A stretch of DNA of 64,000 bases from an uncultured Eubacteriales bacterium (GCA_900550165.1 URQY01000002.1:32810-96809), one strand, 5' to 3'; counted from the first letter of the stretch, positions 44,156 to 53,369 are shown. Made by a program: numbers and translations. Notes: generated from the sequence alone by a model not told the origin.

Positions 44156-46522
44156 ATGCCGGAGAATATTGTGGTCAGGCCCTCAATCAGAGCGGCGTTT
44201 GAACAGGTGATGGAGCAAGGCAAAGTGCTGTTTTTTTCCGCGCCCTGCGGCTTTGGCAAAAGCGTGGTGGCCGAGGAGCTGCTGAAGGGGAAAAAGCGCG
44301 TTTGCCGCCTGGCGGCGAGCGAGCCCGGCTTTGCGCTCCCGGCGGCGGACGGAAGCTGGGATATTCTGCTCATTGACGACCTGCAGCATTTGCAGAGCGA
44401 GGAAGACCACCGGGCGCTCTGCGCCCTGATCCGCAGCGATCCCGAGCGGCGCTACGTGCTGCTTTCGCGCGGTGTGCCGCCGGGCTGCCTGATGGCGTTT
44501 CAATACGCGGGACTGATGACGGTGCTGGACGCCGACGCGCTGCTCTTCGACCGCGACGATATCCGCGCGCTTTTTGACAAGGCGGGCGTCGCTGTGACGG
44601 ACAGCGAGCTCAGCGGTATCCTGAAGGAATCGATCGGACATCCGCTGGGGGTCGCCGTCACGGTGCGGTGCATGGCCGGCGGAAAGCGCTTTGGCCCTGA
44701 GCTCGTGACGCAGGCCTTCCGCGAGGTGTTCCTGTACTTTGAAACGGCCATCTATCGCCGCTTCGACCTGCCGGTGCGACAGTTTTTGCTGGAGCTTGCG
44801 TCGTTTGACAGCTTTGACCTTGAAATGGCGCGCGTGGTCAGCGGCTCGCCGCGCGCGGCGGAGATGCTCGACTGGCTCCAGCGCAACACCAGTATGCTGC
44901 GCTACGATGGGATCAGCACGTTCCATTTCTGGCCGCAGTTCAAGGCGTTTCTCATCTGGGAGATGGAGCGGGAGTATACGGAGGAGAAGCAGCGCGCTAT
45001 TTTCAGCCGCGGCGGGCTCTACTATGAGCTCAAGGAGGACTATCCCCACGCACTGGACTGCTACAGCAAGAGCGGCGACCACTCGAAGGTCTCGGAGCTG
45101 CTGACCCGTAACGCGGAGCTCCATCCCGGCATGGGCCATTACAGTGAGATGGAGCCCTACTATCGCAGCCTGCAGGAGAGTGAGATCGAGGCTTCTCCGT
45201 CACTGATGCAGAGCATGAGTATGCTCTGCTCGCTGTCGATGGACTACGAGGGGGCGGAGAAGTGGTACGAGGCGCTCCGGGCCTTTGCCGCGCGCTGCGG
45301 GCGAGGGGACGCCGCCGGCCGTCAGGCGCGCAGCCGGCTTGCATGGCTGGATATTTCTCTGCCGCAGCGGAGCACGGCGGGGATGATCGATACGTTTCAG
45401 GCGGTGTTTCGCCTGCTGCTCGATAAAGAGGTGACACTGCCGCCCTTTTCCGTGACGAGCGCGCTGCCGAGCGTTATGAACGGCGGCAAGGATTTCTCCG
45501 ATTGGAGCAAGCGCGACGACCTGCTCTACCGCACGCTGCGCATACCGGTGGAAACGGTGCTGGGACGCGACGGCGTGGGCCTTGCCGATTGCGCCATCGC
45601 CGAGAGCAAGTTTGAAAAGGGAGAGGATATCTCGTCCCGTGTGCTCTCGCTCGTGTCCCGCATTGGCGATATCCGGCGCAGCGGAACGCCGGATATGGAA
45701 TTTGCCGTGGTGGGACTGCTTGCGCGCAGTCAGCTTGCCGCTGGCCAGGCGGCAGATGCGCGGCGCTCGGTCAGCTCTCTGTGCGACCGCTATGCGGAGG
45801 AGGGGCAGACGCGTTTCCTGCCGAATATGAACGCGCTGCTCTGCCGCATCGACCTGCATCTGGGCGATACGGACCGCGTGGAGGTGTGGTATCGCGAGTC
45901 GGCACCGCGTGATCCGCTGCACCTGAATGTGATGAAGCGCTACCAATATCTGACGCAGGCGATGACCGAGCTGGCCGAGGGGCGGCCCGAGGCCGCGCTT
46001 TTGACGCTCTCGCCGCTCGAGCCCTACATCGCCGCCTGCGCGCGGCATATTGACGGCATCCACCTCCGTGCGGTGTGCGCCATCGCACGCTACCGGATGA
46101 AGGACAGCGCGTGACGCGCCGATCTGACAGCGGCGCTCGACGAGGCGGCGGAGTATCGCTTTATCCGCACGCTCAGCGATTACGGCGCGGCGATCCTGCC
46201 GCTGCTTGAAGGACTTCCGTGGGAGGGGGACAAAAGGTGGTATAAGAGCCTGCTGACCGATGTGCGGGCACAGGCGGCATTCTATCCGCTCTTTTTACAG
46301 CCGCCGATGACACAGGGCGAGGCGCTGACGGCGACGGAGCTGCAGGTCCTGCGCCTTTTGTGCGCGGATAAGAGCAATGCCGAGATCGGCCGCATCATGG
46401 ACATCAAGCTCCCCACCGTGAAGACGCACGTAAGTCACGTCCTGGCTAAGCTCGGCGTGAGCCGCCGCAGCGAGGCGAAAACGGCTGCGCAGAGGCTTCG
46501 CCTGCTTCCGCGTGAGCAATGA
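44156..46522 (+). pseudogene. MalT/LuxR-type ATP-dependent regulator interrupted by an in-frame UGA
   Basis: A large regulator of 788 codons whose frame is cut once by TGA at 46112-46114 (codon 653). Codons 1-652 encode a P-loop NTPase region (APCGFGKS, residues 29-36; ILLIDDLQHL) and a helical repeat region. After the TGA the same frame runs 135 codons to a LuxR HTH (LTATELQVLRLLCADKSNAEIGRIMDIKLPTVKTHVSHVLAKLGVSRRSEA). Without read-through the product lacks its DNA-binding domain. The context KDSA-stop-RADL suggests a former Trp codon (TGG to TGA). Strong RBS GGGGAGGG. A decayed gene, a sequencing error and read-through all remain possible. Confidence 0.8.
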
Positions 46523-46550
46523 GAACAAAAGAGAACAACTGCCGAAAAAG

Positions 46551-46585
46551 AACAAGCCGGCGGCCGATTCGGTCGCCGGCTTGTT
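46551..46585 (+). terminator. Terminator after the MalT-like gene
   Basis: AACAAGCCGGCG, 11-nt loop, CGCCGGCTTGTT; perfect 12-bp arms with a weak T run. Confidence 0.75.
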
Positions 46586-46588
46586 GTC

Positions 46589-46610
46589 ATTTGACAAATT
46601 CATGTCAAAT
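46589..46610. promoter_or_regulatory. 22-bp palindrome upstream of the sigma-54 activator gene
   Basis: ATTTGACA, 6-nt centre, TGTCAAAT; perfect 8-bp arms ending 15 bp before the -35 of the following promoter. A further TGTCA follows at 46612-46616. A candidate autoregulatory site. Confidence 0.5.
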
Positions 46611-46624
46611 CTGTCATGTTTGGC

Positions 46625-46653
46625 TTGTGTTCAGACGTCCGGTGCGGTATAAT
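46625..46653 (+). promoter_or_regulatory. Predicted promoter of the sigma-54 activator gene
   Basis: TTGTGT (46625-46630), 17-bp spacer, TATAAT (46648-46653). Confidence 0.65.
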
Positions 46654-46725
46654 CATCGAAGAAAAGCCTGTATATTATTCAAAAAAACGATATGTTTTGC
46701 CGCGTAGGATGAGAAAGGAAGCCTC

Positions 46726-48453
46726 ATGTCTGATTTGGAAGATATCCGCCTGTCGGTCGAGCGATTCGTCACGGCGGTGAGCAACTCGATGCGCCTGGAG
46801 GTCGCCGTGTTCGACAGCGACAGTCAGCTCTTTTACTGCACGCCGACCTATGTGAAGAAAAAGGGCCGCACCGTGCACACGCCCTCGCTGCGCGAGGTCA
46901 TGGAGAATGGCAGCGTGCTGGTCAACAAGCCCGGCGAGATGGCCTCGTGCATCGGCTGCCGCTTCAAGACGCACTGCCCCTCGACCATCGAGATCCTCTG
47001 CTGCATCCGCGCGGACACGCGGATCGCGGGCGTGCTCGCCTTTACGTCCTTCACCAAGGAGGGGCAGAAGCGCATCACGGAGAACACCTCTGTCTACCTG
47101 AACGCCATTACCGAGCTTGCGAACATGATCGGCAGCCTGCTGCTTTCGCGCGACGGCGGGGCGAGCCCGGTCAATCTGGACGCAAACCTGCTGGCGTCGA
47201 TGGAGCTGTGCAACCAGCCGATGCTGCTCACCGACGCGCACGGCGTCATTTTGCAGTACAACCAGCTCGCGGCGAATCTCTTCCGCGTGTGCGATATTTC
47301 GACGACCTCTCTCTGGCAGCTCTTCCCGCACTCGGTCGTTAAACGCATCATGGAGGGCAACAACTTATATGAGAAGAGCGTCAGCATCGGCGACTCGACC
47401 ACGAAGATATCCACCCGCGCCATCGTGGTCGACGATCAGGTGACGGGCTTTTTCATCCGTCTGTCCGATAACCTCTACAAGCCCTCGAAGGACACAAGCT
47501 ATTTCGAGGGCATCATCGGCTCCAGCCCGGCCATCACCCGTGTGCAGAAGGTCATCAAGCGCATCGCCGACAGCCCTACGCCCGTGCTCATCACAGGCGA
47601 GACCGGCACCGGTAAGGAGCTCATCGCGCGTGCCATCCACGAGCAGAGCGGCCGCAACAAGTATCCCTTTATCGCCATCAACTGCTCCAGCATCCCCGAT
47701 AATCTCTTCGAGAGCGAGCTCTTCGGCTATGAGGAGGGCTCCTTCACGGGCGCGAAGAAGGGCGGCAAGATCGGCAAGATCGAAATGGCGCAGGGCGGCA
47801 CGCTCTTTTTGGATGAGATCGGCGAAATGCCGCTCTTTGCCCAGCCCAAGCTCCTGCGCATCCTGCAGGAATACGAGCTTGAGCGCATCGGCTCGAGCAA
47901 GAAGATCCACCTTGACATCCGCATCATCGCCGCGACGAACCGCGACCTTGCCGACATGGTCGACGAGGGCAAGTTCCGCAGCGACCTCTACTACCGTATC
48001 AACGTCATCAATCTTGAGCTGCCGCCGCTGCGCGCCCGCAGGGACGATATCATTCCGCTGGCGGAGAATTACCTTAAAAAGATCAAGGCGAAGATGAATA
48101 CGCCGCTGACGTCCATCTCGCAGGAGGCGAACGAGGTGCTGCTGGATTACGACTGGCCCGGCAACATCCGTCAGCTCCAAAATGTCATCGAATACGCGGC
48201 GAATCTCTGTGAGTCCGACACGCTGATGCCCTCCGACCTGCCTGCATCCGTCCGCGAACGGGAGGTGCTGCCGGGACGTCCGGAAGCAAAGCTGAGCGCG
48301 GGCGACTCGCGTGACTCGGATATTCTGGCAATGCTCGAAAAATACGGCTACACGCTCGAAGGAAAAAAGAAGATCGCCGAGGAGCTCGGCATCAGCCTGC
48401 GCACGCTCTACCGGCGCATCAGTCATTTGCAGGACGGCGCGGGGCACGAATAA
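46726..48453 (+). CDS. Sigma-54-dependent transcriptional activator (Cys-rich sensor, PAS-like, AAA+, Fis HTH)
   Basis: A 575-residue enhancer-binding protein. The N-terminal sensor (about 1-140) has a cysteine cluster, Cys75, Cys78, Cys84, Cys92 and Cys93. A PAS-like region follows (about 155-250). The AAA+ domain has Walker A GETGTGKE, the sigma-54 contact loop GSFTGA and Walker [14 protein letters not shown] Fis-type HTH ([25 protein letters not shown]) ends it. The NhaC gene downstream has a perfect sigma-54 promoter and is the likely target. The ligand is unknown. Confidence 0.95.
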   Translation: MSDLEDIRLSVERFVTAVSNSMRLEVAVFDSDSQLFYCTPTYVKKKGRTVHTPSLREVMENGSVLVNKPGEMASCIGCRFKTHCPSTIEILCCIRADTRIAGVLAFTSFTKEGQKRITENTSVYLNAITELANMIGSLLLSRDGGASPVNLDANLLASMELCNQPMLLTDAHGVILQYNQLAANLFRVCDISTTSLWQLFPHSVVKRIMEGNNLYEKSVSIGDSTTKISTRAIVVDDQVTGFFIRLSDNLYKPSKDTSYFEGIIGSSPAITRVQKVIKRIADSPTPVLITGETGTGKELIARAIHEQSGRNKYPFIAINCSSIPDNLFESELFGYEEGSFTGAKKGGKIGKIEMAQGGTLFLDEIGEMPLFAQPKLLRILQEYELERIGSSKKIHLDIRIIAATNRDLADMVDEGKFRSDLYYRINVINLELPPLRARRDDIIPLAENYLKKIKAKMNTPLTSISQEANEVLLDYDWPGNIRQLQNVIEYAANLCESDTLMPSDLPASVREREVLPGRPEAKLSAGDSRDSDILAMLEKYGYTLEGKKKIAEELGISLRTLYRRISHLQDGAGHE

Positions 48454-48472
48454 TTTGTCGTTATTTGTCATG

Positions 48473-48506
48473 AAATGGCACGGCTTTATGCAGCCGTGCC
48501 ATTTTT
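48473..48506 (+). terminator. Terminator of the sigma-54 activator gene
   Basis: AAATGGCACGGCT-TTATGC-AGCCGTGCCATTTTT. Confidence 0.88.
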
Positions 48507-48522
48507 GCCATTTGGATGGCAA
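48505..48522. promoter_or_regulatory. Candidate upstream activator site of the NhaC promoter
   Basis: TTGCCAT-TTGG-ATGGCAA, a perfect palindrome about 155 bp before the -24 element, within the usual enhancer distance. Related CCAACC-bearing sequence follows at 48541-48548. Confidence 0.4.
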
Positions 48523-48675
48523 CCAAATGCGAGTTTTGCTGCCAACCAATCGGCGCGAAAAAACGGACAAATGAAAAAAATTAAACGCAAAAAGGATGCT
48601 TTTTCCCTATGAAGCGGCAAGAAAAGGCACACTTTTTCAATATAGACAAAAAAGTTTGAAATCGCTTCCGATTTT

Positions 48676-48690
48676 TGGCACATAATTTGC
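48676..48690 (+). promoter_or_regulatory. Sigma-54 (-24/-12) promoter of the NhaC gene
   Basis: TGGCAC (48676-48681), five bases, TTGC (48687-48690). GG and GC are separated by exactly ten bases, matching the invariant sigma-54 layout. The leader is about 95 nt. Confidence 0.88.
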
Positions 48691-48799
48691 TTTACTGTAG
48701 TGCAGAAAGCCTTGATGACCCGTTGCCATGATTTTTGGGAAATGCCGGTTAGACCCTTTGACGTGCGGCGGGGAAAAGGACAAATTAGGAGGATAAAAA

Positions 48800-50398
48800 A
48801 TGGACGTTAACTATGGCCTACTGGCTCTGATCCCGCCTGTTGTCGCGATCACGCTGTGCTTCGTGACCAAGCAGGTACTTGTCTCCATGTTCGCCGGTCT
48901 TTTCGCCGGTGCGCTGGTCATCTGCGGTTGGAATCCGCTCAGTGCTGTTGCGTACTCGCTGCAGACGCTCGCCGATAATATGGCGGATAACGTGATCCTG
49001 CTGATGTTCACTCTGTTCATGGGCGTCGGCATCTCCTTCATCTGGAAGCTCGGCGGCAGCTTTGCGCTGGCAGAGGCGGCCAAGAGAAGATTCAAGAAGA
49101 GACGCTCCGTGTGCCTGGGTACCTGGGGCCTCGGTATGCTGTGCTCCGTGAACGACTGCCTGGTCGCCGCGGTCGACGGCAACGTGTTCCGTGATATCTG
49201 CAAGGAGTACCGCATCTCTTCCGAGAAGTTCTCTTACGTGCTCGACTCCACCGCGGCTCCCGCGGCTGCGCTGTTCATCTCCGACTGGATCGCCTACCAG
49301 ATCAGCATGATCGGTCAGGGCCTTGACGCCGCCGGCATTGAGGGCGTTACTGCCGTCAGCGCATACATCAGCGGCCTACCCTTCAATATGTACTCCATCC
49401 TGACGCTCATCTTCGTCGGCATGATGATGTACACCGGCCGCGACTACGGCCCGATGCTCAAGGCTGAGGTCCGTGCGCTCACCAAGGGCGAGTTCGTCTC
49501 CCCCACCGCTAAGCCCATGCTGGACGTCGGTTCCGAGCTCGGCGAGGCCAAGAAGACCAAGCCCATGATCCGCAGCTTCGTTCTCCCCATCGCCGTTGCT
49601 TTCATCATCATCATCGGCGGTATCCTTTACACCGGCATCACCAACCCCGACCGCAGCGGCTCCGGCCTGATGGCCATCCTTGACGCCTGCGACGCGCAGC
49701 TCGCTCTGTATTGGGGCGCGTTCGGCATGGCAATGACCGGCGTTGTTGTCGCTCTCGTTTCCAAGATCATGTCCTTTGAAGAGACCATGACCACCGTCGT
49801 CGACGGCTTCAAGCTCATGAGCATGACCGGCGCTATCCTCGTTCTCGCCTGGTCCCTCGGCTCCGTCACGAAGAGCATGGGCCTCGGCAACTTCGTTGCG
49901 ACCTATGTTGGCGGCAACATCCCCACCGGCCTGCTCCCGCTGCTGGTCCTCGTCTGCTCCTGCCTCGTCGCGTTCGCGACCGGTACCTCCTGGGGCACCA
50001 TGGCCATCATGACCCCGCTCGCCATCCAGCTCGGCTATGCTGTCACCGGCGACGTGCTCTTCTCCACCGGCATGACCGGCGCCGTCCTTTCCGGCGCGAT
50101 CTTCGGCGACCACTGCTCCCCCGTTTCCGATACGACTGTTATGGCCTCCATCTTCTCCGGCGCTGACCACATCGACCACGTCGGTACGCAGGTGCCTTAC
50201 GCCGTCACCGTCATCTCCGTCATCGCAGTGCTGTACGTGATCTTCGGCTTCACGGAGATCTCCCCGTTCATCCTGCTGCTCATCGGTGTCGTCACGCTGT
50301 ATGTCCTGCAGATCGTTCTGCACAAGTTCTCCATGAAGAAGTACGGCATTGACCCGAACTACACCAAGTTTATGACGGAGGATCACAAGAAGGCGTAA
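48800..50398 (+). CDS. NhaC family Na+/H+ antiporter-like transporter
   Basis: A 532-residue membrane transporter of the NhaC family (Na+/H+ antiporters and organic-anion exchangers such as MleN). About eleven to twelve hydrophobic segments are visible. Family-like blocks are FATGTSWGTMAIMTPLAIQLGY and SGAIFGDHCSPVSDTTVMASIFSGADHIDHVGTQVPYA. RBS TAGGAGG. A sigma-54 promoter and adjacent activator mean it is made only on a specific signal, which points to a metabolite exchanger as much as to pH control. Confidence 0.9.
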   Translation: MDVNYGLLALIPPVVAITLCFVTKQVLVSMFAGLFAGALVICGWNPLSAVAYSLQTLADNMADNVILLMFTLFMGVGISFIWKLGGSFALAEAAKRRFKKRRSVCLGTWGLGMLCSVNDCLVAAVDGNVFRDICKEYRISSEKFSYVLDSTAAPAAALFISDWIAYQISMIGQGLDAAGIEGVTAVSAYISGLPFNMYSILTLIFVGMMMYTGRDYGPMLKAEVRALTKGEFVSPTAKPMLDVGSELGEAKKTKPMIRSFVLPIAVAFIIIIGGILYTGITNPDRSGSGLMAILDACDAQLALYWGAFGMAMTGVVVALVSKIMSFEETMTTVVDGFKLMSMTGAILVLAWSLGSVTKSMGLGNFVATYVGGNIPTGLLPLLVLVCSCLVAFATGTSWGTMAIMTPLAIQLGYAVTGDVLFSTGMTGAVLSGAIFGDHCSPVSDTTVMASIFSGADHIDHVGTQVPYAVTVISVIAVLYVIFGFTEISPFILLLIGVVTLYVLQIVLHKFSMKKYGIDPNYTKFMTEDHKKA

Positions 50399-50440
50399 GC
50401 CGTCCTGTGTCCCCCCGAGCGTTGACCGGAACGTTATTTC

Positions 50441-50476
50441 AAAAGGACCGCTGAGTTTTCAGCGGTCCTTTTTTGC
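50441..50476 (+). terminator. Terminator of the NhaC gene
   Basis: AAAAGGACCGCTGA-GTTT-TCAGCGGTCCTTTTTT. Confidence 0.93.
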
Positions 50477-50566
50477 GCCCTGTGGGTTGGAAAGGAATGA
50501 GAAAAGGGGCCTCCAAAACGGCGTTTTGCGTCAGGACGGGCAGGGGAGAATGCGAAAAAAGAGCAA

Positions 50567-50588
50567 AAATCATACTTTGAGATGATTT
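50567..50588. promoter_or_regulatory. 22-bp palindromic operator upstream of the TetR gene
   Basis: AAATCAT, 8-nt centre, ATGATTT. It matches the site at 44055-44076 in 20 of 22 positions and lies 5 bp upstream of the TetR promoter -35. Confidence 0.7.
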
Positions 50589-50593
50589 AATAC

Positions 50594-50622
50594 TTGCAAC
50601 ATAGGTAATTCCCTGTTACAAT
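50594..50622 (+). promoter_or_regulatory. Predicted promoter of the TetR gene
   Basis: TTGCAA (50594-50599), 17-bp spacer ending in TGT (extended -10), TACAAT (50617-50622). Confidence 0.7.
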
Positions 50623-50653
50623 TTTATTCCAACAAAGTTTTTGGAGGGATATC

Positions 50654-51382
50654 GTGAAAAGAGGGCCTTATTCCAAAGGAATTTTGATGAAGCGGAAGAT
50701 TTTGAGCGCCTCGGCCAAGGTCTTTCTGGAGCGCGGTTACGCGGGCACGTCGAGCAAGATGGTCGCGGACCTTGTGGGCGTGTCGAACGGCTCGCCGTTC
50801 TTCCATTACGGCAACAAGGAGGGCGTGCTGCTCGAATTTGTCAAGCGGATGTTCTCCGGCCAGTTCCGCATTGCGGAGCGGCTTGCCGGCACGGTGACCG
50901 ATCCACTGATGCTCTATGGGCTGGAAACGGCGCTGCAAATGCACATCGTCGAGCTCTCCGAGCCGCTGCGCGAGCTGTATGTCACGGCGTACACGCTGCC
51001 AAGCACCTCGGCCTTCATCAATGAGGGCATGGAGAAGAAGCTTGCCGCTATCTTTGGCGAATATCTGCCGCAGGCGACGGAACAGGACTGGTTTGAGCTT
51101 GAGCTGGCGAGCTCCGGCATCATGCGCAGCTTTATGCTTCGCCCCTGTACGCAGGAGCGCCCCATGGCGGCCAAGCTGCGCAATTACCTCTCCTGCTGCT
51201 ATAAGCTCTTCGACGTGCCGCGCGAGCGCTATGAGCCTGTTGTCAAGCAGATCGTGCGCATTGACCTGACGAAGACCGCACAGGATATCATCGACGAGAC
51301 CGTTCGCCAGGTGGACGCGGGCTACGAGGCTGCCATGGCCGGGATAGATGGGCCGGACGAGCCGGACGCCGTCGCTTTGTAG
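50654..51382 (+). CDS. TetR family transcriptional regulator
   Basis: A 242-residue regulator. The N-terminal TetR HTH (about residues 12-58) reads KRKILSASAKVFLERGYAGTSSKMVADLVGVSNGSPFFHYGNKEGVLLEFV. The ligand-binding part is about 180 residues and unlike any family I know. The GTG at 50654 has GGAGG about 6 bases upstream; ATG 50687 is an alternative. A shared palindrome links it to the MalT-like gene and suggests autoregulation. Confidence 0.9.
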   Translation: MKRGPYSKGILMKRKILSASAKVFLERGYAGTSSKMVADLVGVSNGSPFFHYGNKEGVLLEFVKRMFSGQFRIAERLAGTVTDPLMLYGLETALQMHIVELSEPLRELYVTAYTLPSTSAFINEGMEKKLAAIFGEYLPQATEQDWFELELASSGIMRSFMLRPCTQERPMAAKLRNYLSCCYKLFDVPRERYEPVVKQIVRIDLTKTAQDIIDETVRQVDAGYEAAMAGIDGPDEPDAVAL

Positions 51383-51396
51383 ATCGGCAAGATGAG

Positions 51397-51480
51397 AAAC
51401 GGGGACCGGATATCCGGCCCCGTTTTGTCGCATAAGGCTGCGGCCGACAAAAAGCAGTCTGCCGTGCGGCGGACTGCTTT
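51397..51480 (+). terminator. Two hairpins after the TetR gene
   Basis: The first is AAACGGGG-ACCGGATATCCGGC-CCCGTTTT (51397-51426); the second is AAAGCAGTCTGCC-GTGC-GGCGGACTGCTTT (51451-51480). Either could end transcription. The rest of the 327-bp gap to the next gene holds only its promoter. Confidence 0.6.
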
Positions 51481-51614
51481 CCTGCGGAAGAGAACAGGCA
51501 CGCTCGCTGCGCGCGGCGCAGCTTGACAGGCTCCGCCGCGCGCAGGAGACAAAAGGGCAGGGGAAATGCCGCCCTTACGGGCAGTATGCGCAGAAATTCC
51601 TTGAAAATACATGA

Positions 51615-51642
51615 TTGATTTTTCGTATTATTGCGATATAAT
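51615..51642 (+). promoter_or_regulatory. Predicted promoter of the DUF5662 gene
   Basis: TTGATT (51615-51620), 16-bp spacer, TATAAT (51637-51642). Confidence 0.6.
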
Positions 51643-51709
51643 CCTTTATAGTGTGCGCCCGCGCTGTAAAGCGGCGGGCGTATCTCTGTGAGCACGGGGA
51701 GGGAAGCCT

Positions 51710-52264
51710 ATGCGCGCCTGGGCGCATTTCAAGACCATCACGCATCACCGCCATCTGGTGCGCGAGCACTGCTTCCGGCTGGGGCTCTACCGGCAGGGAC
51801 TGACGCATGATCTGAGCAAATACAGCCCACAGGAATTCTGGCGCGGCGTGAAATACTATCAGGGTGACCGCAGCCCGAACGATGCCGAGCGCCGCGAAAA
51901 TGGCGTGAGCCTTGCCTGGCTGCATCACAAGGGCCGCAACCGCCACCACTTTGAGTACTGGATCGACTACTGCATCGACCCGGACGGCAAGGTCTACATG
52001 GGCGGATGCAAAATGCCGCTCAAATACGTTGCCGAAATGTTCTGCGACCGCATTGCTGCCTGCAAGGTCTACCAGGGCGAGAAGTATACCGACGCCTCGG
52101 CCTACGACTACTATGTGCGCTCGCAGAAGCATATCCTCATCCACCCCGAAACCGGTGCGCTCATCGAAAAAATGCTGCTCGTGCTGAAGGAGGAGGGCGA
52201 GGATGCGGCCTTTGCCTATGTGCGCTCCCTTCTTGCGCAGGAACGAAAAGCAAACGCGAGGTAG
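51710..52264 (+). CDS. DUF5662 family protein
   Basis: A 184-residue cytosolic protein of the DUF5662 family, function unknown. The N-terminal block HFKTITHHRHLVREHCFRLGLYRQGLTHDLSKYSPQEF and WLHHKGRNRHHFEYWIDY are rich in His and Asp in a pattern suggestive of an HD-like metal site; that is my inference. RBS GGGAGGG. It is transcribed with its own promoter ahead of a radical SAM gene. Confidence 0.85.
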   Translation: MRAWAHFKTITHHRHLVREHCFRLGLYRQGLTHDLSKYSPQEFWRGVKYYQGDRSPNDAERRENGVSLAWLHHKGRNRHHFEYWIDYCIDPDGKVYMGGCKMPLKYVAEMFCDRIAACKVYQGEKYTDASAYDYYVRSQKHILIHPETGALIEKMLLVLKEEGEDAAFAYVRSLLAQERKANAR

Positions 52265-52282
52265 AAAAGCATCCCTTTTCAC

Positions 52283-52311
52283 TTGCAATTTCTTACTTTT
52301 GCGAGTAAAAT
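52283..52311 (+). promoter_or_regulatory. Predicted promoter of the radical SAM gene
   Basis: TTGCAA (52283-52288), 17-bp spacer, TAAAAT (52306-52311). Confidence 0.6.
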
Positions 52312-52358
52312 ATTCTTTATCATTTTCATTATTCTTTACAGAGGACGGACAAGTATCA

Positions 52359-53246
52359 ATGATTCATCCCTACAAGACGCGCGAGGGCGGCGCGACCGTG
52401 ACGGTCTTCGTACCGTACGACTGTCGTAATCATTGCCCCTTCTGCGTGAACAAACAGGAGTATGCCCATGCCGAGGGCTTCAGTGTGGAGGCGATCCTGA
52501 AGAGCATCGCTGTGATGGACGAGATCACGCCATACTGCGATTTTGTTTTCACCGGCGGCGAGCCGTTTGCGGAGCTGGATTCCTTGCAGCGGATGCTCGA
52601 CGCGGTACCCAAAACCCATAAGGTGTATATCAACACGACCTTCCCCGTGCAGCCGGGCTGCAGCGCGGAGGAGATGATCGCCTTCACCGAGCGCAACCGT
52701 GACAAGATCACCTGCATCAATGTCTCACGCCACCTGACGAAGTATGTCGAGGAGTCGCCCGATGAGGTCGTGGCGAAGATCGCCACGAAAAAGCGCGTGA
52801 ACTGCGTGTTGTATATGGACTATCCCGCCGATGAGCTCGAAGCCTACGCCGAGCGCTGGCGCAAGTACGATATCCCCGTGCAGTTCCGCTACGACTATAC
52901 CGAGACCACGCCCGAAAACCTCTACCGGGAAGAGGGCGACAGGATCCTGGCAGACCTTAAAAAGCATTTCACCTACAAGGGGCTCGACGGCTGCCGGATG
53001 CGCAACGGCTATCACTTTGACTACAAGGGCCTGCACATGACCTACCACAAGACCCTGCCCTACTCCACCATCGTGGAAACGGGCGAGGACGGCGTGACGT
53101 ATGATATCCTCTACGATATCCTCATCAAGCAGAACGGAGACATCCATTCCGACTGGACGGGCGCTGCGCTCGATGTGGACAGGTACCGCAAGGTCGTCTA
53201 CGAGCCATACGATCTGCGCGTGCGCGAGGGCACGATCGACTTTTAA
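52359..53246 (+). CDS. Radical SAM protein of unknown specificity
   Basis: A 295-residue radical SAM enzyme. The 4Fe-4S cluster motif CRNHCPFC gives Cys22, Cys26 and Cys29, and VFTGGEPF is the SAM-binding GGE motif. The C-terminal 100 residues contain no extra Cys cluster, so it is not a SPASM enzyme. The ATG at 52359 has only a distant GAGGA. No precursor peptide or partner enzyme is next to it, and the reaction is unknown. Confidence 0.85.
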   Translation: MIHPYKTREGGATVTVFVPYDCRNHCPFCVNKQEYAHAEGFSVEAILKSIAVMDEITPYCDFVFTGGEPFAELDSLQRMLDAVPKTHKVYINTTFPVQPGCSAEEMIAFTERNRDKITCINVSRHLTKYVEESPDEVVAKIATKKRVNCVLYMDYPADELEAYAERWRKYDIPVQFRYDYTETTPENLYREEGDRILADLKKHFTYKGLDGCRMRNGYHFDYKGLHMTYHKTLPYSTIVETGEDGVTYDILYDILIKQNGDIHSDWTGAALDVDRYRKVVYEPYDLRVREGTIDF

Positions 53247-53252
53247 GGCAAG

Positions 53253-53369
53253 ATGGAGCTACGGACCATCGACAGCCGCGCGTGCAAGGATAAAAGCGAC
53301 CCCGTAGTGTATGCGGTGCTCGGCGCACTGGGCCACGGGCTCAAAATGCTCGCCGGCGGCGGCCACTGA
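53253..53369 (+). CDS. Possible 38-residue small protein
   Basis: A short frame directly after the radical SAM gene: ATG at 53253 with AAGG five bases before, one Cys, a C-terminal Gly/His-rich LAGGGGH-like end (LGHGLKMLAGGGH). It fills the gap between the radical SAM stop and a strong terminator. No similarity was recognised, and it could be chance. Confidence 0.3.
   Translation: MELRTIDSRACKDKSDPVVYAVLGALGHGLKMLAGGGH

Noticed and set aside
46112..46136. Selenocysteine insertion at the UGA of the MalT-like gene
   Set aside because: A hairpin does follow the UGA, but no MalT-type selenoprotein is known to me, the loop lacks a clear bacterial SECIS signature, and TGG to TGA explains the case more simply.
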